From assembly GCA_020091685.1 (NCBI GenBank), contig CM034601.1, positions 11,766,472 to 11,830,471 on the forward strand: DNA of 64,000 bases, read 5' to 3'. Each line of letters opens with the position of its first letter. Positions within the stretch are counted from its first letter, which is position 1. Below, piece after piece: positions 35,302-47,832 of the stretch. Source of the DNA: Lutjanus erythropterus (Eukaryota > Chordata > Actinopteri > Lutjaniformes > Lutjanidae). The notes beneath the pieces are model-generated. The model was not told where the DNA came from and ran no database searches. It saw only the letters and a program-made list of their open reading frames with translations. Made by a program: the position numbers and the translations under genes.

Positions 35302-35964
35302 TCATATAATGGACTTAAGTGATCATGTTAATTAATGTGCATTCACCCTTCTGTGATAGTGCATGGAGAGATGAGGAGGCCAAATGTTTAAATGACATTT
35401 GATCCACCAATTATGTAAAGAGTCAGAAAAAACTCACCAACATCAGACACACACCTGTCTTCACTTCAGTCAATGGATATCGGAGACACAGCTCATGATG
35501 GTGGAGACAACAGGATACAGGTATGTGTGAATATTAATATTAATATATACCAAAATGAATGTAACAGTGTACAAAAACATGAACCTTGGTTTGGACTTTT
35601 AGTTGTCCCAGTAAGCCAGACCAGTGAGCCACCGTGCACAATAACTGGACCCTGGAACTGGCTCACCTTAATGGAACGCAGCCATCGTTAATGTTATTAA
35701 TTGCACCTGTGCTTTCCTTACTATGACATCTCTGTGCAAAACTACTATCTGGATGTTCTCGTCTGTGAAAATTTAAACAGTAGCCCGTCGCTGCCTGTAG
35801 CCACTGAGCCACACTGGCTACCAGGAGACTGATGATGGGTGAACACAGCTTTAGACTCCTCAGTCTCCTGTTTCTCCCTCCAGCCTGGAATGTCTGTGTT
35901 TTCTTGCTTTGCCAGAAGGTATAAAATTCACAGAGCAAGTAGTGTTGTGGTGAAATGTCTGCGA

Positions 35965-35965
<1 letters not shown>

Positions 35966-36014
<49 letters not shown>
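35966..36014. repeat. (AC)n microsatellite
   Basis: Uninterrupted AC run; first of three AC tracts in about 350 bp. Confidence 0.95.
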
Positions 36015-36017
<3 letters not shown>

Positions 36018-36171
36018 GGTTTCATTTTTCTGCCTTCTCACTTGAGCAACATCTCTCTGTCTCTCTGCACTTGACCAGCCTGCCAGGAACATGATCAGAG
36101 AGGAACACTGGACTTTTAACCTCCAGTCTATGTAAAGAGGCTTATGGACAGTCACTCAGGCTCACAGATAT

Positions 36172-36312
36172 ACACACAAACACACACACACACACACACA
36201 CACAGTGTCTCTTTCGTGTTCTCTGCGCAGATATGTGCACAAGATTCTTCTTTCCCTCCAACTCTCATCCACACATACACATGGACACACACACACGCAC
36301 ACACACACACAG
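36172..36312. repeat. Two AC-rich microsatellite tracts
   Basis: AC runs at about 36172-36204 and 36272-36312 separated by about 67 bp of unique sequence. A short GACA/CAGA tract follows near 36396-36422. Confidence 0.9.
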
Positions 36313-36699
36313 CAGAGCAGGGGATTTAGGGCTTGTTTTGACATGAAGTCATTGATATGCAGAGGGATTCCAGAGGAAGGCAAGCCAACATCAAGTCAGA
36401 CAGACAGACAGACGGACAGACAGCTTCACTGCTTGTTTCCACAGCAGAGTAAAAACTGATTTAACTGTAAATGACTGTCAAAATGTCTCAAAACCAACAT
36501 TGTAACAGTCAAATACAATTAGGAAGAACATAATAAAAGGCCTAGACTTTGTGATTTGCTGTGAACTCAAACTGAATTCACTTCCATTTAAATCAAAAGA
36601 ATTAAACATGAACAAAAATCCCATTATGTTTTAGCTTTATATTCTGCATAGACAATAAGTAAATAATCAAGAAGAACTAATATGATCACAGAGAAGTTT

Positions 36700-36805
36700 T
36701 GACATGCATTTAATAGTAGCAAATTCTCCAAAACCAAAAGAATATAGCACTACAGGCCAGGGGAAAAATATTATTTTTTGACTTTTGGGTGAACTGTCAC
36801 TTTCA
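36700..36805. repeat. Fragment related to the TTAA MITE family
   Basis: Only the terminal stretch ACTTTTGGGTGAACTGTCAC then TTTC is recognisable. The rest is not assigned. Confidence 0.3.
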
Positions 36806-37910
36806 ACATTTGAGCTACACCAAGTTTGATGCACAGTGGGCTCTGAGTTCATGTTCATTCAGTACACATATCACCAGTATGCATACACACACTTAAGGAA
36901 ATAATTTCTTTTCATTTTAATTCCATCCATGAGGAGCACAATGACAGAATTGTTTTGGTTACTGGTTTCATACACAATCTGATCAAATAGAGGTCTGTGG
37001 TCTTAATTGTGTCGGTTTAGGGGTCCTTGTTGTTTGAGAACCACTGAAAAAGATTATGTTATCATATTTGGTATAAAGAGGACAAACAAGGCTTGCAAAT
37101 TGTGCATCTTTTTTCATATAAAATCTTGTTTCACAGCAGCTGTAAAGAAACAGTGGTGACACAGTTAAAGAAGGACTGAGCAGCTGTGAAACATGCAGAG
37201 ATGAAATCATGTCTGTGCAGATCCAGACAGGGTTTTTTTTTTCTTTCTTTTTTTTTTTTTAATCTCTGCTAGGGGTAAGCCTGGAGGGGATCATGTATTT
37301 GTTCGTGGTTGGAGTGATTCACGGTTTTTGGAAAACCTCTTTTTATTGATTGCTCTGTTTTATACTGCCATTGACTCCTCGCTCCTCTTAACTGGCACCG
37401 AACAACTTCTGTTTGGAATCTTGTTTCTGCAAGAGACAACACTATAGTTATCAAGTTATTGTTGGTGGGTCGCTTTGTAGGAATTTTTTTAAGATAATGT
37501 AACATACATCTTTTCTCCCCTTTATTCCACTCGACTCACGCATGGATGAGAGCAGCCCATCTGAGTCTGAATCCTCTGGCCAGTCAGTTGAGTACTTATG
37601 CTATTCTTTGTGGATCTACAGTCAATGTTGTTACATAGAAAAAAGTAAAGAATTAGGGATCCTTTCAGTCTATCGCCATCAAAGTGGAGGAACTTGATGA
37701 CCTTACTGAATCTTCAAATAATGTATTTCATACATCTGTCACTTTTTTATATCTTTAAGCCACTTTATTTTGCCATTTTGTTACTGTCGAACCATTTTAA
37801 AAGCAGACGTTTTATGGTAAGGCCATATTTTTTTTACACCATTAAAAAGAGTCTTTTCTGATTGACTTTGACTTACAGACAGTTGGCACGCATATCATTT
37901 TCTCAGTGAC

Positions 37911-37932
37911 ATCATCATCATCATCATCATCA
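37911..37932. repeat. (ATC)n microsatellite
   Basis: Seven ATC units. Confidence 0.9.
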
Positions 37933-38689
37933 CCTGTGTTCTTACTGAATGTGTAACCTGACAGGTTCAGTAAAGATTGATAACATTAATGAAAACATGT
38001 AAAGTTATGGAGCTAAATAAGTGTAACAAATGCTGTGTGAACTTAAAAGTCTCAAAAAAATCTGCCTGCTGGCTCAGTCAGTCTTAATTTGAACTAAATT
38101 AGAGGCCATGACCTCCTTGCTGTAGACTTAAGTGGGAAAACATACATTTAACTCATTTTAAAAGTTGCTTGCTGTTCAAACACAAAAGAAACAATTTCAG
38201 CTTCGTCAGGTTTGAAGGGAATAAAAGCACTTTATTATGAATCGGTAACCATGAGTGTTTCTCTTGGCTTTATTTTAGGAATAACTAAATTGAAAATGCT
38301 CTCGGTTGTTAACGCTCTCGGCATTTTAAATGTCTCACACATGTTTCAGCTTCATCCTGTTTTCCATGGAGCTTTGAACACTGTAATTCTATTTCCACAC
38401 AGTGTCGGTTTACTAAAAGTGGTTGCAAAACTTCTTCCCATCTGGCTGCGCTCCTCCGATTCTCTGAAACAAGTGTTTTACTAACGCACCACAGAGAGGA
38501 GAGGAGAGGCATGAACAAACTCAGTTAACATAGAAACATGATGCTCTCTGACTCTTCACCTTGCACACAAAACTTGTACACATACACACAACCTCTGCGT
38601 ATTGAACAAACACAATCATTTCTTAGATGCATGCACTGTAACAAGAATGCTGTAAAACAGACGAAGGAGACAGAGCAGCTGATCAGCTG

Positions 38690-38850
38690 ACAGTGGCGGA
38701 CTCGTCCTCACTTGTTATTGTCAACTGACCATGTTGTACTCGTCCTGCAGCGGAGGGAGACAACTCGCATCAACCAAAGGTCGTATGTTAAATAGGATTT
38801 CAAGCTATTTAATAGACTGACTCTGTCTCCAGCTCGCTGTTTGAACCATT
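38690..38850 (-). repeat. Partial copy of the TTAA-flanked family
   Basis: Shares GGACTCGTCCTC(A/G)CTTGTTATTG with copy B and a TAAATAGGATTT...CTATTTAATAGAC hairpin with copy A. No termini. Confidence 0.45.
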
Positions 38851-38994
38851 TGTGTTTTAAATGATATAAAAGGTGCAGCAAAGGCAGATTATTATGTGAC
38901 TGCTGGAAAAATAATCCCGCTGAAAATGACTGTATTTAGTGTAAAATTCCCCTGCCCATTTTAAGTATATAGCAAGTTGTTGTATACATATTAT

Positions 38995-39110
38995 ACAGTG
39001 AGCATTTTACATTTCACAGTAATCATGCTGTAAAAACTACAGAAATTGCTGTACATATATTACACATATTATTCATTTTACAGTAATAATGCTGTGGAAA
39101 TTACAGAACT
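38995..39110. repeat. Short tandem repeat of a TTTACAGTAATnATGCTGT unit
   Basis: CACAGTAATCATGCTGTAAA (about 39016) and TACAGTAATAATGCTGTGGA (about 39079) are two units about 63 bp apart, each near TACAGAAATT/TACAGAACTT. Confidence 0.35.
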
Positions 39111-39779
39111 TTGTTAGAGTGTGGTCTAAACAAGTTCTGAGGCTCAGTTACACCAAAACATTGAGCACTAAATATGTGTAGGTATAGATATAGGTGACAC
39201 ATGGATCAATACATATATGATAAAACATTGATTGTAACATTTTGTTAACTTTTTAGCTAGTTAGCAAACAATGTGATATTTTGTTGAGGAATACAGAGGA
39301 GCCAAAAGTTATTTCATACTTACTACTTCCCAACAGCGCTCAAATTTATTTTTATTTGTTTATTTTAATTTGGTTAAGCAAATATCTCCATACTGATTAT
39401 ATTCTAATTTTGATTTATATCAATAAATTTGGATTTACAAAACAGAGACTAGTCTTTAATTGGGCCATAAAGCTCTGCTTAATTTTAAGCCTGGATTTGC
39501 TCATTTTAAACCTAGTTTTGCTCAATTCTGATCAGAACTAATCTTAGATTAAATTAATCCATCATGGTGCAACCCAGTCAACCAGTATCTGTAAGAAGTG
39601 TGAAACGTCTCCTCAGACATTTGTTCCCCTGTGAGTCATTCCGCTCACTAAAAATTTTCACTTTCACCTTCTTTCAAATTTCCCCAGAAAAACCACCAGT
39701 GGCACTCCTGAGTATGTTATATTTTGGGCAGCTTCCAAGTCATACAAGTCGCCGCTTTATTGAGTGAACTAACCCATTA

Positions 39780-40215
39780 AGTTTATGGCCTCGCTCTCCC
39801 CCTCTCACTCAGCCTGAAATATACACTGATGCTGAAATAATACACTGCGTTCCAGCCAGCTCTGGCAGACAGCCGTTCTTGATGAGTCACCTAATGCATG
39901 CTTACTCAGGAGAAAACTATAATTGGGAAACACACAGACAACAGGTAGCCCTTTCAGCCGGAGTCCTGGGGGAGCGCCAGCGCGAAAGGATTAACCCGCT
40001 CTGTAAAGTGTCTGTGCATATCAAGGTTACTGCGAGGAGAATGGGACAGACATGAAAGCAGGTTGTTATAGATCATTATAAGCCTGTTCAGGGGTGTGGG
40101 AGACAATGAGATGTGTATATTGGGATATTGCAGCGGGTAAGTCACTGAGTGCAGAGTCACCCTTCAGTGAGTCCCTTCAGTGCTGACTCAGACTGATGAA
40201 CAGCTAAGTATCTGT
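39780..40215. promoter_or_regulatory. Possible conserved non-coding element with AP-1/MARE-like sites
   Basis: High-complexity block without repeats. Includes TTGATGAGTCACCTAATGCA (about 39877) and GTGCTGACTCAGACTGATGA (about 40179), which resemble AP-1/MAF recognition elements. No gene recognised. Confidence 0.25.
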
Positions 40216-41289
40216 TCAGTTTCATGCTTTAACTCAGAGAAAGTTCAGTCGTCTGGTTATTCTACCATTTCTCCCACAAACTCAGAGTCGGTCTTATTTG
40301 TTTGTTTTTCTTCTGTGCACATTTTGAAGGTATGTCGAATGGAGCGCTGAGTGGTTATTGGCTGAAGAAATTATACTTTTGTCCGTCGGGAGCAAAGGAA
40401 GAACATTTGCCATGATTGCTCCATAGCCCTAACCAAGTGGTTATTTTAACCCAAACCATGATGGCTTCCTAACCATAATCAAGTCGTCTTTGTGGCTAAA
40501 CTTCACCAAACCTCAAGCTGGAGTTCTGCAGAGAAACATGGAAGCATCTATGCAGAGAACGGTGTTTAGCCGTAGGTTGCAGAAAAGCCAATGCGCACAC
40601 CTCCCAAATCTCAACCATGCTTCTGTGTTTTGGGCATAAATTTCAGCATTATATTGGCACATGCAATCTTCTTTTCTATTGTGGTTTTAACAATCGAAAA
40701 TTATAAAACTCACTACTAGGCCCTACAAAAAATTATATTTGGAATTACACATTTGAAATATACAATATATATCTTGTAATATGAATTTACAGGATACAGA
40801 AGAGTGTGATGCCTCACCACAGTCTTACTGATAGGTAAATTAAACAACAATAACAAAATGAATGAATGAATAAATAAATAAAAGTTAGTTTATATTGAGA
40901 GTGTCTGTCTGCATCAAAGAATAAGTGGGAGACAATCATGTTGTTGATATTTTAGTTTCTGGTCTGGTTGAAGAAATTTATGAAAGGCAGGCTTGTTTTA
41001 TAAAATGTATCCTCCTGTTTTTTTTTTATGAGAATTTAAAGTGTGTGTGTTTTTTGAAGTGTGTGTGGTGTCTGTATCTGCAGTGACTCTGCCCTCTGAA
41101 AGCAAATGCAGCGCCCTGAATTGGAGGAGGAAACTCACTAAAAACATAATGATCAACGTTACATCACTGCTCTTTTCTCTGCTGAGAGCTGCAGAAAGAG
41201 TTTTACACATATGCACACACACAGAGGCAGAGCAGACTGAGGATCACTTCAGCTGTACTCACACACAATCCAGTGTTGTATGGAGGCGT

Positions 41290-41560
41290 GAGCCTGTTTA
41301 TTTGTGCTTTAGATTATAACCGTCATAGGACAGTAGAATGCAGAGGTGCATTAAACCTGCATTATTTCGATGTCCAGCAGGGGGCAACTCTACTGGCTGC
41401 AAAAAGAAATCCAATTTTGGAGTCCTGAGAAAACTTCTTACTTGATGCATGACCTCAGTAAATGGTTTCCTGATGAGTTGATGGTCTCCATCGCTGGTTT
41501 CAAGTCTTCTTCTACACAGCATGATGTTTGTTCTGTAAATTTTGGTCTCATTTAGAGTAA
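41290..41560. repeat. Dispersed teleost repeat carrying a CTCF-like core
   Basis: Contains TGTCCAGCAGGGGGCAACTC (41372-41391), then CTACTGGCTGCAAAAAGAAA. I know this combination from a common teleost interspersed repeat. The CCAGCAGGGGGCAA core matches CTCF, same orientation as the pair near 54 kb. Boundaries are approximate. Confidence 0.5.
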
Positions 41561-42149
41561 AATAGATGATAAAGCAGGGTAAGTCATTCTTAGTGAGCTT
41601 GTCCGGTGCACAGGCCTCACAGAGCTCAGATCAAACCGTCAGACTCGCCAGTATTGATCAAATATGGAGCAATATTCTATGAGATCACGACCACGCAGGC
41701 CGCCACTAATTCCTGCTGAATGGACGAGGCAAACCAAGCCCAAGTCGCAATACGTCACTCACCAGCTGAGCGCTCTCGTTTGAAACCACGCTCTGGTTCC
41801 AAAAAAAAAACAAGATCACTGCCCCGTAACCTTTTATTGCGCTGATTTACTGCTTTGCTGTTGCTATTGGCACCAACTGTCCTAATTCACATGTCCCTCG
41901 CCTGCTCTCTTGTTCAGTGATCCAGGCAGGAGGGACCATAAGTCTTAAATTATTTCACATTTGTTTCACAGTTGTTCAATTGATTTCTGTTCTCTGATTT
42001 CCCCTACATTTTCTTCACATTGTGGATTGCTAAACATGACTCTGCTTTTCAGAAATATAAATTAAAAACACCCGTGTACTATCACAGCCCAGAGAGGCAG
42101 AAATCCAGCTTTAAGCATGGTGGTGTCTTATTTGGAAATGTTTTTAATT

Positions 42150-42415
42150 GGGCTGCAACTAACGATTATTTTCAATGTCAGTAGATGGTGAAAAATATCG
42201 ATCCGTGTCTCCCAGAGTCCAAGGTGACCTCCTCAAATGTCTTGTTTTGTTCAAAGATACTCTGTTATTGTCACAGAGGAGAAAAGAAACCAGAAAAGAG
42301 CTGGAATCAGAGAATTTAGACTTTTCTTCCTTAAAGATTTGCTCAACTTGATTAATGGGTAATAACTGACGATTCATTTTATAGTTGACAACAAATCAAT
42401 TAATTGTTGCAGCTC
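42150..42415. mobile_element. MITE of the GGGCTGCAACTAACGATTA family
   Basis: Left end GGGCTGCAACTAACGATTAT and right end (reverse complement) GAGCTGCAACAATTAATTGA are terminal inverted repeats. Internal CCTCAAATGTCTTGTTTTGT is a known marker of this abundant teleost MITE. About 266 bp; superfamily not assigned. Confidence 0.65.
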
Positions 42416-42864
42416 TAGTTTTAAATTTTCAGTAACGTGAAATGGCTTTAAAATATATGTGTCGCTCTGGAGCACTTGTTTGTTTATATGTTGGTGGGAT
42501 CAAGTAAAAGGTATCTGGTCTAACCACTGGTTAACTGGGCTACATATTTATTACTGTAACAAATAAAACACATTGCATCATTCTTCCTGTTTCCTACTTT
42601 ACACTCTTATTTCCTGTTTGCAACCACTCTTATGAAGATGAACACAACTGTTTTCCTCAACAAACTGCTTCTTGATCCAACTGAATTTATACTTTATCTC
42701 TAAAAAACACAAATATTCATAAGAGGATGATACATGCAAGAAAATTAGACGCCGTCAAAGACAAAGACAACTAATAGATCTGTGTTTGTAAGGTGTTTAG
42801 ACGCTTTTATGTTTTTCTCCTCTGTGTTTCTCTTTGTGTCCTTTAGGTGACCGTTTACTTTTAC

Positions 42865-43016
42865 ACTTTAAGTACATTTCAGAGCCTGTACTTTTTCACT
42901 TTTACTTGAGTAAAGAAGTTGAATCAGTACTTCTACTTTTTTTTTTTTTTTAAACACAGGTATCTGTACTTCTACTTGAGTACAGAATGTTTGTACTTTT
43001 GCCACCTCTGATACTT
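42865..43016. repeat. CTCAAGTAAAAGTAC-type repeat
   Basis: ACTTTTACTTGAGTAAAGAA and GTACTTCTACTTGAGTACAG, then TTTGTACTTTTGCCACCTCT, the usual end of this family. Same family as 12630-12850, opposite orientation. Confidence 0.5.
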
Positions 43017-44314
43017 TGAAGCAGGACTATGACAATTAGGCTACACTTGACATTGCATTGACTTTAGCTTCCCATAGAGGAGGGGTGCTTGAAAAGTTTA
43101 GGCTTGGGACCGGAGTGATAAATGTAGTCTGTCACCCTGGGACCCAGACTAATTAAAACTAGTGCTCTTGACATGTAGGGATGCTGGAGCAGCAGGGCCT
43201 GCCAGCTATTTCAGGTCCTGAATCCTGACCCATCGTTTAAAAAATCAGGATATATACCCGGCCTAATCTGGCCTAATTGCCGTTGACATGGATACTGGGG
43301 CCACAGTACAGAGCAGTCGTATCCTTTCAGTACACCCACCACACGTTAGATGAATTCTGTCATCTCCATATTCACATATTGATCTTATTTGTGGTTATGG
43401 AAATAAAATGCAACCTGTGTCATGGAAAAACAGTGTAATGTTGGCTGATGCTGTGTGTGTGTGTTGTTGTTGTGAGTGGTGACTGTGGTGGTGGCAGAGC
43501 GATCATGATTGATATTACCAGTAAGTTACACTGACATTTTATTAAAGACTTTATGTCCTGTGAGTAACAAAAGAAGAGGGAGAAGAAACAGATGAAAATG
43601 TTTGAAACTAATTAACTTGACTGGAAGATTTCAAACCAAACAGACTCCAAAGTTCCAGCGTGATGAAGAGAATTAAATGTGAAAGGAGTCGCAAATTGTG
43701 TATTTGTCCTTTTTGTGGTTTTTGGACGCAACTCTGCTCCTGTCAGTGTTTTTTTAATCAAATAAAAGGCAGGCGAGCTTTGGAAAGTCATGTTGTGATG
43801 GTATTTTTTCAGTTTTACATACATATACATGGCATGCTACAAACGATGTGCCAAGACACAGTCACTGAAATACAGCTCGCCCCACGCTAAAGGGTAAGTG
43901 GACAGATTTTGAGTCCAGTTCGCCCCTGTCGATGATGCCACTACCACAGTTGATTGGCTATCTGTCCAGTGGGAGGCAGGACCTTAATTTTAACTGTTTA
44001 ATGAGTACTTTTAAACATGCATCATTTTCTTTTGTATGTAGCCTACTTTTATTTATTTTTCACAAGGTTAATTTACCAAAACAATCATGAAAATAGAAGT
44101 ATTTTATATTTGTGTGGAAAATTAATTTTGGAGTCTGACAGCCTGAGGAAAGAGTTACAATGGAGGCACAATTTCTTTTTGAGGACTTGGAGAATAAAGT
44201 ATGTAAACTTTATATTATATTTGTAAGGTGTTACTTTGTTGTGCTGTGACTGGTAGGACTATTTATCTATTAAATAAACAAGTGAACACAGGTATGTAAG
44301 AAATTGTAACACAC
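43017..44314. other. Intergenic, nothing recognised
   Basis: Short overlapping frames on both strands at 43610-43890 and 44017-44226 without domain or splice pattern. Confidence 0.4.
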
Positions 44315-44327
44315 TGTAATGTTAGTA

Positions 44328-44643
44328 GGGCTGCAGTGGTGCAGTGGTTAGCAAGAAGGTCCTGATTGTGCGGAGCTTGCATGTTCTCCTCGTGTCCGCG
44401 TGGGTTTTCTCCGGGTACTCCGACCTCCTCCAACAGTCCAAAGACATGCAGGTTAATAAGTTAATTGGAAACTCTAAATTGCCCGTAGGTCTGTATGTTA
44501 AAGCCCTGCGATGAACCGGCGACTTGTCCAGGGTAAACCCTGCCTCCTGCCCAGTGTCAGCTGGGAGAGGCTCCAACCCTCCACGACCCTTCAAGGATAA
44601 GCGGTTACGGGCAATGAATGGATGAATGAAAAAAATGAACGAA
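44328..44643 (+). mobile_element. SINE-like retroposon with 13-bp target-site duplications
   Basis: The 5' part resembles a tRNA-type A box (GTGGTGCAGTGGTTAGCA). It is followed by the GTTTGCATGTTCTCC-like and CCAAAGACATGCAGGTTAAT blocks of a very common teleost SINE, and ends AAGCGGTTACGGGCAATGAA plus a GATGAATG tail. It is flanked by perfect direct repeats TGTAATGTTAGTA at 44315-44327 and 44644-44656. Compared with the usual consensus, the region between A box and body is shortened (the B-box part is mostly missing), so this copy is probably not itself transcribable by Pol III. Confidence 0.8.
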
Positions 44644-45369
44644 TGTAATGTTAGTAATTAAAATAGATATGAAAAGGTACATCAATGTGTGTACTTGCGT
44701 GTACATGCCTGTATAGGTCTGTGCCCCACTTCTGCCACCCCAGTCAAAAAAGATTGCAAACCATGTTTCAAAGCACTTATGCGCTGTGATTCGCTGCAGC
44801 AGGATTAAACCAATGAGCCGTTTGCTCAGTCAAGCCTCATGTTGCACTCTGGTCTGGCGGGCCGCAGACAATCTAACATTAGCAAAGCGAACAACAAGTT
44901 TCAAAATGTCTCCCTTGATGCTAAAGAGACGTAAAGTTGTTTGTGAAAATTGCCAGTTCCAGAGCAAATGGACAGACAATAACTGATTTGCTATGCCAGC
45001 CACAACAGGTTACACTTGTGTCTTCAAAAAAAAGAAGTTTGGAGGTTTGTGCCACTATGCATGAGCTGTGACCCAGCTCTATTTTAACATGTAAATGCTT
45101 TGTGTACGTTTTTAGAATTACACAACGAAGTAGTAATCTGTGTAAACGCTTTTTAACTTTTTGCCAGAAGAGTGCCTTGAATCTTTTTTCTTTTTTAATA
45201 AATGTGTTTATGTTTATGCACAGTGTGCTCCTCCACATCCACAGTGGACACTATTTTATTACCAAGTTCTCAACTGTAACAGTGAATTACAAAATATTAT
45301 TTAGCTTGTTAATGTCAGTGGAAAATAATAGTCCATCTATATTTACATGGTACTTGTAAAACACTGTTA

Positions 45370-45605
45370 GCTAAAACTTCAGCTTGAGCTAACTATGTTC
45401 TACATAGAACAGCATTAGCAGCATCAACATCTATAACTGCCAACAAAATATAGAGAAGCCAACATTAGCTAGGCTAACATTAGCCTAAAAACCTGAGCTT
45501 AAGCTAATGCAGCTCAATAATGGTAGCTAAACAATAGCTAAAAGATAGCAGTTAACATTAGCTAGGTAAAAGATAGTAAATTGCTAGCTAACTGCTAACT
45601 TTCAG
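45370..45605. repeat. GCTAA/TTAGC-rich low-complexity tract
   Basis: Dense short repeats such as AACATTAGCTAGGCTAACAT and GTTAACATTAGCTAGG. No coding pattern; replication-slippage-type simple sequence or decayed repeat. Confidence 0.45.
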
Positions 45606-45634
45606 ATTTTTTTTGTGTAGTATTGCTACTCATT

Positions 45635-46095
45635 GCACATTTGGTCAAGTACTGTATTTTACTTGAGTCTTTTCTTTTCATGCCTTTTGACTTCCACTCC
45701 ACTACGTCTCAGAGGAAAGTATGGTACTTTTTACTGTAATTATCTGACATCTTTAGCTGCTAGTTACTTTACAAATTAAGATTTATACACACAAACATAT
45801 CAAGAGTTAAAATATGAAATTATGAAATGTTAAACAAAATTTCTCAACAACTCATACAAGTAGTACAGCTGAAATGATTAGATTAATTAAATTAATTATT
45901 TTTTAATGTCATTTTTCATCGCTTTGCAGATGAGAAGATTGGCTGCTTTTCCTGCATTGAGTACTTTTACTTTTAATAATTGTTCATTTTCTTGATTATA
46001 CTCACTTGGTACTTTTACTGAAGTTTAGTAGCTGAAATATTCCTCCAACACTGATTTTAATATGTAATATAAAAGATCTAAATAGTCCTTCCACC
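45635..46095. repeat. CTCAAGTAAAAGTAC-type repeat, two diverged parts
   Basis: TCAAGTACTGTATTTTACTT near 45651, then ACTTCCACTCCACTACGTCT, and GTACTTTTACTGAAGTTTAG near 46010 followed by TCCTTCCACCACTGC. Fits one element with diverged centre. Confidence 0.45.
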
Positions 46096-46584
46096 ACTGC
46101 TAACTTCATATAGGTGACACAGTTGAACGATGCAAACCTAAGTTAAATATTTGAACTGAAAATATTATAACTTTCTCTGATGTAAATATAGTGTTATGTC
46201 TTTAGGTGATACGAGATGCTCTATTTGACTTCTACAAATACAACCCCTCTCTCCCAGGAACCGATGAAAATGAATGAGTACCCTTCAAACGATGTCAGCC
46301 AAGAAACACAACACAGTTGGACCGAGGGAGGTGGAACTACATTGCAGATTATTGGATATTTCTGGTATGTAGATGGCGTTTATGTCTTTAATTATTTTTT
46401 CATTTTGCCAGTACAGAACAGGAAAGACATACCGAAGAAGGAGCTGGGCATTATTCCTGTTTTATAAAACAGAATCTTGCTGAAAGTTTGTTTTAAGTAA
46501 CTTTGCAATAAATCCTCACTCTTTTAACTTAAAATATTAACTCTTTGATGAGACTGTCACAGAAAGTTGTTGACCCAATAAGAA

Positions 46585-47035
46585 AATTAGGAACTGTACT
46601 TGAGTAGAGTTTTCAGGAATCTGTTCTTTACTTTAGTTTTTATTCTCTGGCAACTTTTTACTTTTACTCACTACATTTTAACACACATATCAATACTTTT
46701 TACTCCTTGTACTGGCAAAACAGGCTTGTTACTTTGATTTCAATGCGTTTGAGGCATTGCGATTTTTATTTTGCACCTTCCCAACATCAAAGATTTCAGC
46801 ATCCCTCAGTGCATATTACATATGACAGATGTAACAAGATGAAAATGACAAAAGAGGGAGACTCAATCATGTAGAAAAGTTGAGGGTCAGCTCGCTTTGT
46901 GCAGATACAGCCGGTAGAAATGTCCCTCAGAGGGCTTCTTGTAACTTTTATATCTTGAGGTAATTTCAGAGCCTGTACTTTTTCACTTTTATGAGTAATG
47001 AAGTTGAATAAGTACTTCTACTTTCTGGATAAACA
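46585..47035. repeat. CTCAAGTAAAAGTAC-type repeat, further copy
   Basis: ACTGTACTTGAGTAGAGTTT near 46594, then ACTTTTACTCACTACATTTT and, at 46972, GAGCCTGTACTTTTTCACTT. Shares the last stretch with the copy at 42.9 kb. Confidence 0.45.
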
Positions 47036-47382
47036 GGGAGACAATGCAGGAGAAACATCTAGGAAGGAAATATTAAAAAGCCTTTATTGTAGTAGTGGCT
47101 TCATTAGAGCCTAAATATAATCTTAAAACCCCGACAAAGACTAACAGCTGTCGAAACGTCATTACAATGAAGGCTTTATGATTTCCCTCCTCGTTGTTAT
47201 TAATTTTCTTTTTGTTTTTTTGTTTTTGGAGTGCCTGGATCGGCTTGACATTGACCCAGTGTTGTCATTTCTGAGATTAGAGCTTGTGATGGTGTTTTCT
47301 TATTAACATGGTCCATTTATCGTGTCAGCCAGTAGCAATGGACTCATTGGTTATTAATACTAATGTCTTAGAAGGGATGTGA

Positions 47383-47832
47383 TTAAAGGATCAATATGTA
47401 ACAAATGCTCATCCAAAAATGAGTATTTCAGTCTAAATAACGAATTGGAGCCATAGACGGTATATTAAATGGGTTAAATCCTATTTAATATATGATGTAT
47501 GGTTAAAGCAAGTTGTTTACTCCCAGTCCCTCCTTCCCACGCTCCAGGAAGCTCAGTCAGGCTGCAGGAACACTGCAGGAGTGCAAGACAAATGCATCAT
47601 TGTAATTTGATCTGAAAATCTGAAAATAAACACTCTGGAGTTCGAGTTCAGTGACGGCCTGTCTTACTACTGCACAAGTTTTGGACCAGAATAGAAATGT
47701 CAAAGGTAGACACCATGGCTGTAGCATTGACAAGCCACTATTTCAACTTAACATGTTTCTTTAATCTCTGATGACGTATCATGGTCATTTTATGATTTAT
47801 TACAGTAAATATATTACACGTTTCTCCTTTAA
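47383..47832. mobile_element. TTAA-flanked inverted-repeat element, copy A
   Basis: Starts TTAAAGGATCAATATGTAAC and ends ACACGTTTCTCCTTTAA, inverted ends with TTAA at both edges. Internal markers are GAGCCATAGACGGTATATTA, a small ATTAAATGGG/CCTATTTAAT hairpin and GCTGCAGGAACACTGCAGGA, shared with copy B. Confidence 0.6.

Larger units (their letters stand above)
36520..38689. other. Intergenic, little recognised
   Basis: Apart from the MITE end fragment and the ATC tract, only T-rich stretches (37231-37261) and short frames without pattern. Confidence 0.4.

Noticed and set aside
35663-36459. Open frames with Cys-Val or His-Thr runs
   Set aside because: Read-through of AC/TG microsatellites.
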